The translations under genes and the position numbers were made by a program. 54,197 bases of DNA from Mycolicibacterium chubuense (GTDB taxonomy: Bacteria; Actinomycetota; Actinomycetes; Mycobacteriales; Mycobacteriaceae). Below, piece after piece: positions 9,172 through 17,268 of the stretch; position 1 is the stretch's first letter, and every line of letters starts with the position of its first letter. The notes below the pieces were generated by a model. The model ran no database searches, was not told where the DNA came from, and saw nothing but the letters and a program-made list of their open reading frames with translations. The stretch is taken from the NCBI RefSeq assembly GCF_001044255.1, contig NZ_JYNX01000012.1:1-54197 (forward strand), in the 5' to 3' direction.

Positions 9172-10902
9172 GTGAGCAACCAGGCCCCGGACTCGTTTCT
9201 CGGCCCAGATCAGCGTGCGCGAGCGTGGCAGCGGCTCGGCGCTGAGCAGTTCGACGTTGTCGTGATCGGCGGCGGCGTCGTCGGCGCCGGCGCGGCGCTC
9301 GACGCCGCGACCCGCGGGCTCAAGGTCGCGCTCGTGGAGGCGCGCGACTTCGCGTCGGGCACGTCGAGCCGCAGCAGCAAGATGTTCCACGGCGGACTGC
9401 GCTACCTCGAGCAACTCGAGTTCGGTCTGGTGCGTGAAGCGCTGCACGAGCGCGAGCTGTCGCTGACCACGCTGGCGCCGCATCTGGTCAAGCCGCTGCC
9501 GTTCCTGTTCCCGCTGACCAACCGCTGGTGGGAACGGCCCTACATCGCGGCGGGCATCTTCCTCTACGACAGCCTCGGCGGCGCGAAATCCGTTCCGGCG
9601 CAAAAACATCTGACGCGGGCGGGTGCGCTGCGGCTCTCGCCGGGCCTGAAACGCAGCTCGCTGATCGGCGGCATCCGCTACTACGACACCGTCGTCGACG
9701 ACGCCCGGCACACCATGATGGTGGCCCGGACCGCGGCGCACTACGGGGCGGTGGTGCGGACGTCGACGCAGGTGGTGGCGCTGCTGCGGGAAGGCGACCG
9801 GGTCACCGGTGTGCGGGTGCGCGACTCCGAGGACGGCACCGTCACCGAAGTGCGCGGGCACGTCGTCGTCAACGCCACCGGGGTGTGGACCGACGAGATC
9901 CAAGCGCTGTCCAAGCAGCGGGGCCGGTTCCGGGTGCGCGCCTCGAAGGGCGTGCACATCGTGGTGCCGCGGGACCGCATCGTCAGCGAGGTCGCGATCA
10001 TCCTGCGCACCGAGAAGTCGGTGCTGTTCGTGATCCCGTGGGGCACGCACTGGATCATCGGCACCACTGACACCGACTGGAAACTCGACCTGGCTCATCC
10101 CGCAGCCACCAAGGCGGACATCGACTACATCCTGCGCACGGTCAACACCGTGCTGGCCACCCCGCTGACCCACGACGACATCGACGGTGTCTACGCGGGG
10201 CTGCGCCCGCTGCTGGCCGGGGAGAGCGAGGAGACCTCGAAGCTGTCGCGCGAGCACGCGGTCGCGGTCCCGTCGCCCGGACTGGTGGCGATCGCGGGCG
10301 GCAAGTACACCACCTACCGGGTGATGGCCGCGGATGCGATCGACGCTGCGGCGGAGTTCGTACCGACCCGGGTGGCGAAGTCGATCACCGAGAAGGTCCC
10401 GCTGATGGGCGCCGACGGCTACTTCGCGCTGGTGAACCAGACGCAGAGCGTGGGCAAGCATCACGACCTGCACCCGTACCGGGTCCGGCACCTGCTCGAC
10501 CGCTACGGCTCGCTGATCGACGAGGTGCTGGCGATGGCCGACGATCGGCCCGAGCTGCTCGAGCCGATCACCGACGCGCCCGTCTACCTGAAGGTGGAGG
10601 CGGCGTACGCGGCGGCCGCCGAGGGCGCGCTGCATCTCGAGGACATCCTGGCGCGGCGCATGCGGATCTCGATCGAATACCCGCACCGCGGTGTCGACTG
10701 CGCGCGCGAGGTCGCCGAGATCGTCGCGCCCGTGCTGGGCTGGAGCCCGCAGGACGTTGATCGCGAGGTGGAGACCTACCGCGCCCGGGTGGAGGCGGAA
10801 GTGCTGTCGCAGACCCAGCCAGACGATGCGTCGGCCGACGCGTTGCGCGTCGCGGCGCCCGAGGCCCGCGCGGAGATTCTCGAGCCGGTTCCCCTCACGT
10901 GA
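9172..10902 (+). CDS. glpD2: FAD-dependent glycerol-3-phosphate dehydrogenase
   Basis: 576 aa. It oxidises sn-glycerol 3-phosphate to dihydroxyacetone phosphate and passes electrons to the quinone pool at the membrane. FAD-binding FDVVVIGGGVVGAGAALDAATRGLKVALVEARDFASGTSSRSSKMFHGGLRYLE, middle WIIGTTDTDW, and IAGGKYTTYRVMAADA are all present, with the DAO_C domain at the C-terminus. GTG 9172 (MSNQAP) is chosen over GTG 9166 because AGGAAGG (9160-9166) then sits five bases upstream. It follows lpdA as in Rv3303c-Rv3302c. The phoY1 gene found next in M. tuberculosis is absent here. Confidence 0.95.
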   Translation: MSNQAPDSFLGPDQRARAWQRLGAEQFDVVVIGGGVVGAGAALDAATRGLKVALVEARDFASGTSSRSSKMFHGGLRYLEQLEFGLVREALHERELSLTTLAPHLVKPLPFLFPLTNRWWERPYIAAGIFLYDSLGGAKSVPAQKHLTRAGALRLSPGLKRSSLIGGIRYYDTVVDDARHTMMVARTAAHYGAVVRTSTQVVALLREGDRVTGVRVRDSEDGTVTEVRGHVVVNATGVWTDEIQALSKQRGRFRVRASKGVHIVVPRDRIVSEVAIILRTEKSVLFVIPWGTHWIIGTTDTDWKLDLAHPAATKADIDYILRTVNTVLATPLTHDDIDGVYAGLRPLLAGESEETSKLSREHAVAVPSPGLVAIAGGKYTTYRVMAADAIDAAAEFVPTRVAKSITEKVPLMGADGYFALVNQTQSVGKHHDLHPYRVRHLLDRYGSLIDEVLAMADDRPELLEPITDAPVYLKVEAAYAAAAEGALHLEDILARRMRISIEYPHRGVDCAREVAEIVAPVLGWSPQDVDREVETYRARVEAEVLSQTQPDDASADALRVAAPEARAEILEPVPLT

Positions 10903-11762
10903 GGCGTCCCGCACCGCTTCCCGTGCGCGACGGGCTCGGGCCGGCGCGGGTGCGGTTGCGGGGCGGTGCGGTGCTGGTCGAGCTGGCCGACCGCTTCGGC
11001 GAGCAGGCGGCTGCCAAAGTGCTTGCCGGAGAGGTGCTCTGCGCTGACGGTACGGCCGTGACGGCGTCGACGGTCCTTCCGCCCGACGCGCACGTCTACC
11101 TCTACCGGGATCTTCCCGACGAGGTGCCGGTGCCGTTCGACGTGCCGATCCTGTACCGCGACGAGAACCTCGTCGTCGTCGACAAGCCGCACTTCTTGGC
11201 GACGATGCCCCGCGGCGGTCACGTCGCGCAGACGGCGCTGGTGCGGCTGCGCCGCTCACTCGAGCTGCCGGAGTTGAGCCCGGCGCACCGGCTGGACCGG
11301 CTGACCGCGGGCGTGCTGGTGTTCACCGCGCGCCGCGAGGTGCGCGGCGCGTATCAGACGCTGTTCGCCCGCGGGCGGGTGACCAAGACCTATCTGGCGC
11401 ACGCACCCGTCGACGCAGGCCTTACGTTCCCACTGACGGTGCGCAGCCGCATCGTCAAACGGCGCGGGTGTCTGCAGGCCGTCGAGGAGCCCGGGGAGCC
11501 GAACGCGGAGACGGTGATCGAGCGCTGCGACCCGGTGTACCGGCTGACACCGCGGACGGGCCGCACCCACCAGCTCCGCGTACATATGGGGGCGCTCGGG
11601 ATTCCGATCACCGGTGATCCGCTGTATCCCGACGTCATCGACGTGGCCCCCGACGACTTCTCCACGCCGCTGCAGCTGCTCGCCCACAGCCTCGAATTCG
11701 ACGACCCGCTGACGGGCGTCAGGCGCCGGTTCGCGAGCATGCGCACCCTTGCCGGCCCCTAG
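10899..11762 (+). CDS. RluA-family pseudouridine synthase (Rv3300c type)
   Basis: 287 aa. The GTG start overlaps the glpD2 stop (GTGA), so translation is coupled. It contains the RluA catalytic block AHRLDRLTAGVLVFTARREVRG with the nucleophilic Asp, the preceding YRDENLVVVDKPHFLATMPRGGH, and the C-terminal RTGRTHQLRVHMGALGIPITGDPLYP. It isomerises uridine in rRNA or tRNA; the RNA target is not predictable. The stop codon lies at the first bases of a strong hairpin (11761-11824). Confidence 0.93.
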   Translation: MRRPAPLPVRDGLGPARVRLRGGAVLVELADRFGEQAAAKVLAGEVLCADGTAVTASTVLPPDAHVYLYRDLPDEVPVPFDVPILYRDENLVVVDKPHFLATMPRGGHVAQTALVRLRRSLELPELSPAHRLDRLTAGVLVFTARREVRGAYQTLFARGRVTKTYLAHAPVDAGLTFPLTVRSRIVKRRGCLQAVEEPGEPNAETVIERCDPVYRLTPRTGRTHQLRVHMGALGIPITGDPLYPDVIDVAPDDFSTPLQLLAHSLEFDDPLTGVRRRFASMRTLAGP

Positions 11763-11824
11763 TGTGCGCTCAGATCGCAACTCCCCTCGGACAGTGACGC
11801 GCGATTGCGATCTGAACGCACACT
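11761..11824. repeat. Intergenic hairpin (near-perfect 20-nt inverted repeat)
   Basis: Left arm AGTGTGCGCTCAGATCGCAA (11761-11780) and right arm TTGCGATCTGAACGCACACT (11805-11824) pair with one mismatch in 20, around a 24-nt loop. It begins inside the stop codon of the pseudouridine synthase. It could be a transcription terminator or a dispersed intergenic repeat; no run of T follows. Confidence 0.8.
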
Positions 11825-12189
11825 GTGCGCCCGATGAGCGCACCCCCGAAATGTACGACATCGTCAAGAAGTTCGCTGGACGAATCGTTGATGTCATCAA
11901 ACACTTCCTCACAAGGGATTCTGTGGAAAAAGTCGGAAAACCGACCTTTGCTCATAGCTGTCGCGTAACCGCTACGTCAGGTCGCCGTAGCGCCGACCCC
12001 GCCGCAATACCCGTGTACTGTGCAGACGCCGAGCGCCGATGCGCGGACGTCGCCTGCTGGCAAATCGCCGCCCGTCGACCGTCGTCGCCCTCGTCTGCGT
12101 CCGCCGGGCGTGTTCGGCCGCGGGGCGAAGCGCCGACTGCCACAATCGACGCGTGTCCGCGGGCCCGCCGCGGGGGAGAAGGAGTGTGC
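11825..12189. other. Intergenic stretch with lower GC and an unproven small reading frame
   Basis: This 365-base gap holds a visibly less GC-rich stretch (about 11850-11965) that could encode a peptide starting MYDIVKKFAGRIVDVIKHFL from ATG 11851. The frame stays open into the downstream secreted-protein gene and has no clear ribosome binding site. A short stem GTCGG-AAAA-CCGAC lies at 11932-11945. No gene is called. The segment after 11970 shows no recognisable feature apart from the RBS of the next gene. Confidence 0.4.
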
Positions 12190-12528
12190 GTGCGCATCAC
12201 CTGGCTCGTCGCAACCGCCGTGATCGTGGGTGGGGGCTCGGCGCTCGTCCCGGCGCCGCCCGCGCAGGCCATCTGCGGATCGGTCGGCGGCCCGCACCTG
12301 GACGTCAGCGGCTGCTCGGATCCGTTGTACGAACTCAACGACGTGCTGGACTACCCACCGCCACCGCCACCGCCTCCGCCTCCGCCGGGTGCGCCGCCGC
12401 CTGCTGACGCCCCGCCCCCGCCACCTCCGCCACCTCCGCCGCCGCCACCACCTCCCGTGGCGTACGCACCGAACGTCGCGGTCTGCGCCGACGTTGGGCG
12501 ACGGATCAGCGTCGGCGGGTGCATCTAG
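12190..12528 (+). CDS. Secreted proline-rich protein with two flanking Cys-Cys minidomains
   Basis: 112 aa. GTG 12190 has AAGGAG (12179-12184) five bases upstream. A Sec signal peptide (MRITWLVATAVIVGGGSALVP...AQA, about residues 1-28) is followed by ICGSVGGPHLDVSGC, a linker rich in polyproline, and a C-terminal VCADVGRRISVGGC. The two Cys-containing ends resemble each other (C, 11-12 residues, C), so the mature protein reads as two similar small disulfide loops joined by a stiff polyproline rod. Function unknown. The TAG stop overlaps the start of the following SDR gene by one base, if that starts at 12528. Confidence 0.75.
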   Translation: MRITWLVATAVIVGGGSALVPAPPAQAICGSVGGPHLDVSGCSDPLYELNDVLDYPPPPPPPPPPPGAPPPADAPPPPPPPPPPPPPPPVAYAPNVAVCADVGRRISVGGCI

Positions 12529-13298
12529 TGGACCGCTCCTCGTTCGACAGGCTGTTCGACATGACCGGCCGCACGGTGATCGTCACCGGCGGCACACGCG
12601 GGATCGGGCTCGCCCTGGCGGAGGGTTACGTGCTGGCTGGCGCCCGGGTGGCGGTGGCCAGCCGCAAGGCCGACGCGTGCGAGCGGGCCGCGGCACATCT
12701 GCGGGAGCTCGGTGGGGAGGCGATCGGGATCCCCACTCATCTCGGGGAGGTCGACGATCTCGGCGCGCTCGTCGACCGTACGGTCGCCGAGTTCGGCGGG
12801 CTGGACGTGCTGGTCAACAACGCCGCCAACCCGTTGGCGCAGCCGCTGGAGCAGATGACGGTCGACGGGCTGACGAAGTCGTTCGACGTGAACCTGCGCG
12901 GCCCGGTGTTCCTGGTGCAGGCCGCACTCCCGCATCTGAAGGCGAGCGAGCACGCCGCGATCCTGAACATGGTGTCGATCGGGGCGTTCATCTTCGCGCC
13001 GATGCTGGCGATCTACGCGTCGATGAAGGCGGCGATGATGTCGTTCACCCGGTCCATGGCCGCCGAGCTGGTGCACGACGGCATCCGCGTCAACGCGCTG
13101 GCGCCCGGACCCGTCGACACCGACATGATGCGCAAGAACCCGCAGGAGGCGATCGACGGGATGGTCAGCGGGACGCTGATGCGCCGGCTCGCCACGGCCG
13201 ACGAAATGGTCGGCGCCGCACTGCTGTTGACGTCCGACGCGGGCAGCTACATGACCGGACAGGTGATCATGGTCGACGGGGGCGGCACCCCGCGCTAG
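12528..13298 (+). CDS. Short-chain dehydrogenase/reductase
   Basis: 256 aa, classical SDR. Cofactor motif VTGGTRGIG near residue 15, NNAAN, catalytic Ser in NMVSIGAF, YASMK Tyr-Lys pair, and the C-terminal VDGGGTPR typical of this family. NAD(P)-dependent oxidoreductase of unknown substrate. The start could be GTG 12528 (MDRSSFD) or GTG 12519, which would overlap the upstream gene by 10 bp. It is followed by hairpin repeat copy A and a convergent crotonase-family gene. Confidence 0.88.
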   Translation: MDRSSFDRLFDMTGRTVIVTGGTRGIGLALAEGYVLAGARVAVASRKADACERAAAHLRELGGEAIGIPTHLGEVDDLGALVDRTVAEFGGLDVLVNNAANPLAQPLEQMTVDGLTKSFDVNLRGPVFLVQAALPHLKASEHAAILNMVSIGAFIFAPMLAIYASMKAAMMSFTRSMAAELVHDGIRVNALAPGPVDTDMMRKNPQEAIDGMVSGTLMRRLATADEMVGAALLLTSDAGSYMTGQVIMVDGGGTPR

Positions 13299-13313
13299 CC
13301 CGTCCTCCCTTCC

Positions 13314-13376
13314 GCCGAACTTGCATTCCGGCAGGCCTCGTCTCGCACTTTTCCTGCGTGGGTGCAGTCTCGGCGG
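13314..13376. repeat. Dispersed hairpin element, copy A (degenerate right arm)
   Basis: Left arm GCCGAACTTGCATTCCGGCA (13314-13333), a loop containing CTCGCACTT, and an imperfect right arm CCTGCGTGGGTGCAGTCTCG (13353-13372). It shares arm and loop sequence with copies at 17204-17268 and 18215-18275. It lies between two convergent stop codons and may act as a terminator. Confidence 0.75.
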
Positions 13377-13380
13377 GGGG

Positions 13381-14160
13381 TCAGGCTTTGCGCAGCACCT
13401 TCGACGCGGCCTCGCGCATCTCGCCGCTCGTCGACGCCAAGATCTGGCTGCGGTTCTCCAGGTGCAGGGCCGCCTCGAGGCTGCCTGCGTCGAGGTTGGC
13501 CCACAGCACCTGCTTGGTCGATTCGACACCGAATTTGCCGTATTGACAGAGTGTCTCGGCGATCGTCAGCGCCTCGTCCAGTGCGGAGTCGGCGATCCGG
13601 GACACCAGTCCCAGGCGCAGTGCCTCGTCTGCGTCGACGGCCCGGGCGGTGAGGATCATGTCGAAAGCCGCTCCCGCGCCGACGATCCGGGGCAGCGTGT
13701 AGCTCACCCCTATGTCGCTGCCGCCCAGCCCGAGCTTGATGAACTGGGTGCAGAACCGCGCCGACGAGCCCGCGACTCTGATGTCGCAGGCGGCCGCGAT
13801 ACCCAGCCCTCCGCCGTAGGCGGCGCCGTTGACGGCCGCGATCACCGGTTGGCGCAATCGATGGATCTTCGCGGTGAGGTCGGCAATGCGTTCCTGCCAG
13901 CGCATGCCCGACCGGGGGAACTCGGTACCGCCACCGGCCTCGTCGGGGCTGGGGGCGCCCAGGTCCAGGCCGGAGCAGAATCCGCGTCCGGCGCCGGTCA
14001 GCACCACCACCCGGCAGGTGTTGTCGGCGGCGAGGGCGTCGAGTTCGGCGTGCAGCGCTTCGACGAGTTCGTAGGACAGGGCGTTGAGCTTGTCGGGCCG
14101 GTTGAGGGTCAGCACCGCGATCTCGGGCCGGGGGTGTGTCACTTCCAGAGCGGACGCCAT
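13381..14160 (-). CDS. Crotonase-fold (enoyl-CoA hydratase/isomerase family) protein
   Basis: 259 aa from ATG 14160 (MASALEV); an upstream ATG at 14178 would add six residues. Family marks: LNRPDKLNAL, oxyanion-hole GRGFCSGLDLG and AAVNGAAYGGGLGIAAACDIRVA. The two glutamates used by true hydratases are not at their usual places: GGGLGI has Gly where hydratases have Glu, and FIKLGLGGSDIG lacks the second. An Asp is present in GGSDIG, as in dienoyl-CoA isomerase-like members. Isomerase or other crotonase chemistry on an acyl-CoA is therefore more likely than hydration. Confidence 0.88.
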   Translation of the reverse strand: MASALEVTHPRPEIAVLTLNRPDKLNALSYELVEALHAELDALAADNTCRVVVLTGAGRGFCSGLDLGAPSPDEAGGGTEFPRSGMRWQERIADLTAKIHRLRQPVIAAVNGAAYGGGLGIAAACDIRVAGSSARFCTQFIKLGLGGSDIGVSYTLPRIVGAGAAFDMILTARAVDADEALRLGLVSRIADSALDEALTIAETLCQYGKFGVESTKQVLWANLDAGSLEAALHLENRSQILASTSGEMREAASKVLRKA

Positions 14161-14202
14161 GCCCGTCACGCTATCCATCGCCGGTTCGGCGCCGGGAATG
14201 GG

Positions 14203-14907
14203 TCAGCTGCTGCGCCAGCCGGCCACGCCGATGGTGATCATTCGCAGTTGTTTGATGGCGATCCGCCGGATCTCGGCCACGGTCGTCGGGTCGGTGGTGT
14301 CCTCGAGTGATTCGGCGATCACGATCATCGAGTTGACGAACACGCTGGCCAGGATGTTGAGGTCTTCGCCGCTCCAGGTGTTCAGGCCTGGGAAGCGGGC
14401 GAGGTCGATCGCGAGTTCGGAGGTGATGAGCCGGATCTCGGTGCGGATGGCGTAGCGCAGTACCGTGACGCCGCTGTTGCGTTCCCGTCCGATGAACAAC
14501 CAGTGTTCGCGGCGTTCCTGCACACCGTCGATGAGGATGTCGACCGACGATTCGATCACCCGATTGGGATCGAGCTTGCCGGCGCGTGCGCCGCGCAGCA
14601 TGTCGCGCAGGCTGCGGAACGACTCGTCGATGAGCACCAGGCCGAGCGATTCCATCGACTCGAAGTGGCGGTAGAACGCGGCGGGCACGATCCCGGCCTC
14701 GCGGGTGACCTCGCGCAGGCTCAGCGCGGTGAAGCTGCGTTCGGCGAGCAGGTGCAGTGCGGCGTCGACGATGGCGCGCCGGGTGGCTTCCTTGCGCTGC
14801 TCGCGGGTCAGGCCGGATCTCTCGCTGTCCCTGGTCCGAGACGAATCGCGCGACCTGCTCGACCTCCCGGACCGGTCAGAGTGTGATCTGGGCGTACGAC
14901 TGTTCAC
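14203..14907 (-). CDS. TetR-family regulator, probable repressor of the desaturase operon
   Basis: 234 aa. After an Arg/Ser-rich N-terminal tail (residues 1-35) comes a TetR HTH: TRRAIVDAALHLLAERSFTALSLREVTREAGIVPAAFYRHFESMESL. The fold and the 'REAG..P..FYRHF' helix resemble FabR-like lipid-metabolism regulators. It is divergent from a reductase-desaturase pair. Its GTG start (14907) lies inside a TTCAC-N5-GTGAA palindrome, suggesting autoregulation and control of membrane fatty acid desaturation. Ligand not known; an acyl-CoA is plausible. Confidence 0.88.
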   Translation of the reverse strand: MNSRTPRSHSDRSGRSSRSRDSSRTRDSERSGLTREQRKEATRRAIVDAALHLLAERSFTALSLREVTREAGIVPAAFYRHFESMESLGLVLIDESFRSLRDMLRGARAGKLDPNRVIESSVDILIDGVQERREHWLFIGRERNSGVTVLRYAIRTEIRLITSELAIDLARFPGLNTWSGEDLNILASVFVNSMIVIAESLEDTTDPTTVAEIRRIAIKQLRMITIGVAGWRSS

Positions 14908-14917
14908 TGCCTGTGAA
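14903..14917. promoter_or_regulatory. Probable TetR operator
   Basis: TTCAC-TGCCT-GTGAA is a perfect 5-bp-arm palindrome that covers the regulator's start codon. A related TTCACTGAA occurs at 14982-14990 over the start of the divergent reductase gene, and TTGACA (14943-14948) is a good -35 for that gene. Confidence 0.55.
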
Positions 14918-14978
14918 ACCTACCACAACCTGCAAGGACCCATTGACACGAGGCGGTCGATTGTCCAATGGTGTACAC

Positions 14979-16034
14979 ATGTTCACTGAAACGTTGACCA
15001 CGCGGGTGCGGCGGTCGGGGCTGCTGGATCTCCTCACGGGTCCCCACGGCGTCGACCGCTACACCGAACTGGTCGACCCGACCTGGACGCGCGGCCAGGC
15101 CCGCGCCCGGGTCGTCGCGGTGCGCCGCTCCACGCCGCGCAGCGTGACGTTGACCCTCGCACCCAACCGGGCGTTCTCGGGTTTTCGGGCCGGCCAGCAC
15201 ATCAACCTGTCGGTCGAGATCGACGGTCGCCGACGCACGCGGCCGTACTCGCCGGCCAACGCCGAGACCGACCGGCACATCGAGCTGACCGTCGGCCGCC
15301 ACGACGGCGGACTGGTCTCCACCTATCTCTTCGACCACGCCCGGCCCGGCATGATCGTCGGCCTGGACTCGGTGGCCGGCGAGTTCACCCTGCCGCAGCG
15401 ACTGCCCGAGCGGATCCTGTTCGTCTCCGGTGGCAGCGGCATCACGCCGGTGATGTCCATGCTACGGACGCTGCGCGCACGCGGTCATCGAGGGGAGGTC
15501 GCGTTCGTGCACTACGCGCGATCGGCGCACGAGGCGTGCTATCGCGGGGAACTCGCTGAGATCGCGACGACGATGCCGAATGTGACTGTCCGCCATGGGT
15601 TCACGCGCGAGACGGCCGAGTCGGAGCTGTCCGGCCGGTTCGCCGCCGACCACCTGCCGATCGCAGATCCCGAGGCGGTGTACGTCTGCGGGCCGCCTGC
15701 GCTGGTGGACGCAGTCCGCGAGATGTTCCCGTCCGCCCAGTACGAGAGCTTCGTGCCGCCGGTCTTCGAGGGTGAGGCCTCCGGCGGGCAGGTCACGTTC
15801 AGCGACAGCGGGATGGCTGTCACCGACGACGGCCGGCCGCTGCTCAACCAGGCCGAGGATGCGGGTCTGACTCCGGAGAGCGGCTGCCGCATGGGCATCT
15901 GCTTCTCCTGCACACGACGCAAGACCAGCGGCGTGGTGCGCAACGTCGTCACCGGTGCGGTGTCGTCGCCCGAGGAGGAGGACGTGCAGATCTGCGTGTC
16001 CGCCCCGGTCGGTGACGTCGACATCGCGCTCTAG
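14979..16034 (+). CDS. Ferredoxin-reductase-type electron donor for the acyl-CoA desaturase (Rv3230c type)
   Basis: 351 aa from ATG 14979 (MFTETLTTRV). Order of domains: FAD-binding barrel with RPYSPAN (88-94), NAD(P)-binding domain with VSGGSGITPVMSML and YVCGPPALV, and a C-terminal plant-type 2Fe-2S domain with Cys at about 303, 308, 311 (CRMGICFSC) and 339. Such proteins pass electrons from NADPH to the membrane desaturase; Rv3230c is the known partner of DesA3. There is no Shine-Dalgarno before the ATG, so the message may be leaderless. desA3 follows 44 bp downstream. Confidence 0.93.
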   Translation: MFTETLTTRVRRSGLLDLLTGPHGVDRYTELVDPTWTRGQARARVVAVRRSTPRSVTLTLAPNRAFSGFRAGQHINLSVEIDGRRRTRPYSPANAETDRHIELTVGRHDGGLVSTYLFDHARPGMIVGLDSVAGEFTLPQRLPERILFVSGGSGITPVMSMLRTLRARGHRGEVAFVHYARSAHEACYRGELAEIATTMPNVTVRHGFTRETAESELSGRFAADHLPIADPEAVYVCGPPALVDAVREMFPSAQYESFVPPVFEGEASGGQVTFSDSGMAVTDDGRPLLNQAEDAGLTPESGCRMGICFSCTRRKTSGVVRNVVTGAVSSPEEEDVQICVSAPVGDVDIAL

Positions 16035-16078
16035 ACCACCCAACCCAGAACATCACGCTCTCCGAGAGAGGAACCGAG

Positions 16079-17194
16079 ATGACCGAAACCTTGGACACCA
16101 CCACCCCCCAGGCCAAGACACTGACGAAGACGGTCGGCGGCCGAACGGTCACGCTGACCCCCGAGCAGGCCGAGGCCTTCGGCCGTGAGCTCGACGCGCT
16201 GAAGGAAAGCATCATCGCCGACCTCGGCGAACGCGACGCGACCTACATCCGTCGCATGATCAAGGCGCAGCGCGGCCTCGAGATCGGCGGCCGGGCACTG
16301 CTGTTCGGCGGCATCTTCCCGCCGTTCTGGCTCGCGGGCACCGCGATGCTGGGCCTGTCGAAGATCATCGACAACATGGAGATCGGCCACAACGTCATGC
16401 ACGGCCAGTACGACTGGATGGGCGATCCGGCGATCTCGTCGCGCGGCTTCGAATGGGACACCGCATGCCCGGCCGAGCAGTGGCGCCATTCGCACAACTA
16501 CATGCACCACACCTACACCAACATCGTCGGGATGGACCGCGACGTGGGCTACGGCATCCTGCGGATGAGCCCGGACCAGAAGTGGTCGCCCTACTTCCTG
16601 GGCAACCCGGTGTACGCCTTCCTGCTGATGGTGCTGTTCCAGTACGGAGTCGCGCTGCACGAGTTGGAGACCGAGCGGATCCGCGCCGGTGAGATCACCA
16701 TCGCCGACAAGCGGGACATCCTCGAGGGCATCTGGCGCAAGACCAAGCGGCAGACGCTCAAGGACTACGTGGCCTTCCCGCTGCTGGCCGGGCCGTTCGC
16801 GCCGTGGGTGTTCGCGGGCAATCTCACCGCGAACCTGATGCGCAACGTGTGGGCCTACATGATCATCTTCTGCGGACACTTCCCCGAGGACGTGCAGGAG
16901 TTCTCGATCGAGGAGACCAAGGCCGAGACGCGGGGGCAGTGGTACTTCCGCCAGGTGCTCGGGTCGGCGAACCTGACCGGCGGCAAGCTGTTCCACATTC
17001 TTTCCGGCAACCTGAGCTTCCAGATCGAGCACCACCTGTTCCCGGACATCCCGGCGTTCCGGCACGCGGAGATCGCGCCGAAGGTGCGCGACATCTGCGA
17101 GCGCTACGGCGTGCCCTACAACAGCGGCCCGCTGCCGCGGCAATTCGCGACGGTGGTGCGCAAGATCGTCAAGCTCGCGATGCCCTGGAACTGA
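16079..17194 (+). CDS. desA3: Membrane stearoyl-CoA Delta9-desaturase DesA3
   Basis: 371 aa, shorter than M. tuberculosis DesA3 (427 aa) mainly at the ends. The three histidine boxes for the di-iron centre are visible: HNVMH (104-108), HNYMHH (139-144) and QIEHHLFP (315-322), with hydrophobic segments between. It converts stearoyl-CoA to oleoyl-CoA using electrons from the upstream reductase. GAGAGAGGAACCGAG precedes ATG 16079. Downstream lies hairpin copy B, placed between its stop and the convergent nuclease-like gene. Confidence 0.93.
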   Translation: MTETLDTTTPQAKTLTKTVGGRTVTLTPEQAEAFGRELDALKESIIADLGERDATYIRRMIKAQRGLEIGGRALLFGGIFPPFWLAGTAMLGLSKIIDNMEIGHNVMHGQYDWMGDPAISSRGFEWDTACPAEQWRHSHNYMHHTYTNIVGMDRDVGYGILRMSPDQKWSPYFLGNPVYAFLLMVLFQYGVALHELETERIRAGEITIADKRDILEGIWRKTKRQTLKDYVAFPLLAGPFAPWVFAGNLTANLMRNVWAYMIIFCGHFPEDVQEFSIEETKAETRGQWYFRQVLGSANLTGGKLFHILSGNLSFQIEHHLFPDIPAFRHAEIAPKVRDICERYGVPYNSGPLPRQFATVVRKIVKLAMPWN

Positions 17195-17203
17195 CCTCCC
17201 TCA

Positions 17204-17268
17204 GCGCCGAACTTGCATTCCAGCAGGCTTCAACTCGCACTTCCTCTGCCGGAATGCAAGTTCGGCGC
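17204..17268. repeat. Dispersed hairpin element, copy B
   Basis: Arms at 17204-17226 and 17246-17268 are reverse complements with 22 of 23 matches; the core is GCGCCGAACTTGCATTCC / GGAATGCAAGTTCGGCGC. The loop carries AACTCGCACTT, shared with the other copies. The right arm is translated as the last residues of the gene at 17230-18168. Confidence 0.85.

Noticed and set aside
12355-12460. CCGCCACCG-type repeats as a possible CRISPR or tandem DNA repeat
   Set aside because: They encode the polyproline linker and have no spacer structure. No CRISPR array, tRNA, rRNA or insertion sequence was seen anywhere in the window.
11749-12528. Long open frame running from the pseudouridine synthase stop through the hairpin into the secreted proline-rich protein
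   Set aside because: The N-terminal part crosses an inverted repeat and lacks a usable start, whereas GTG 12190 has a strong RBS and opens directly into a signal peptide.
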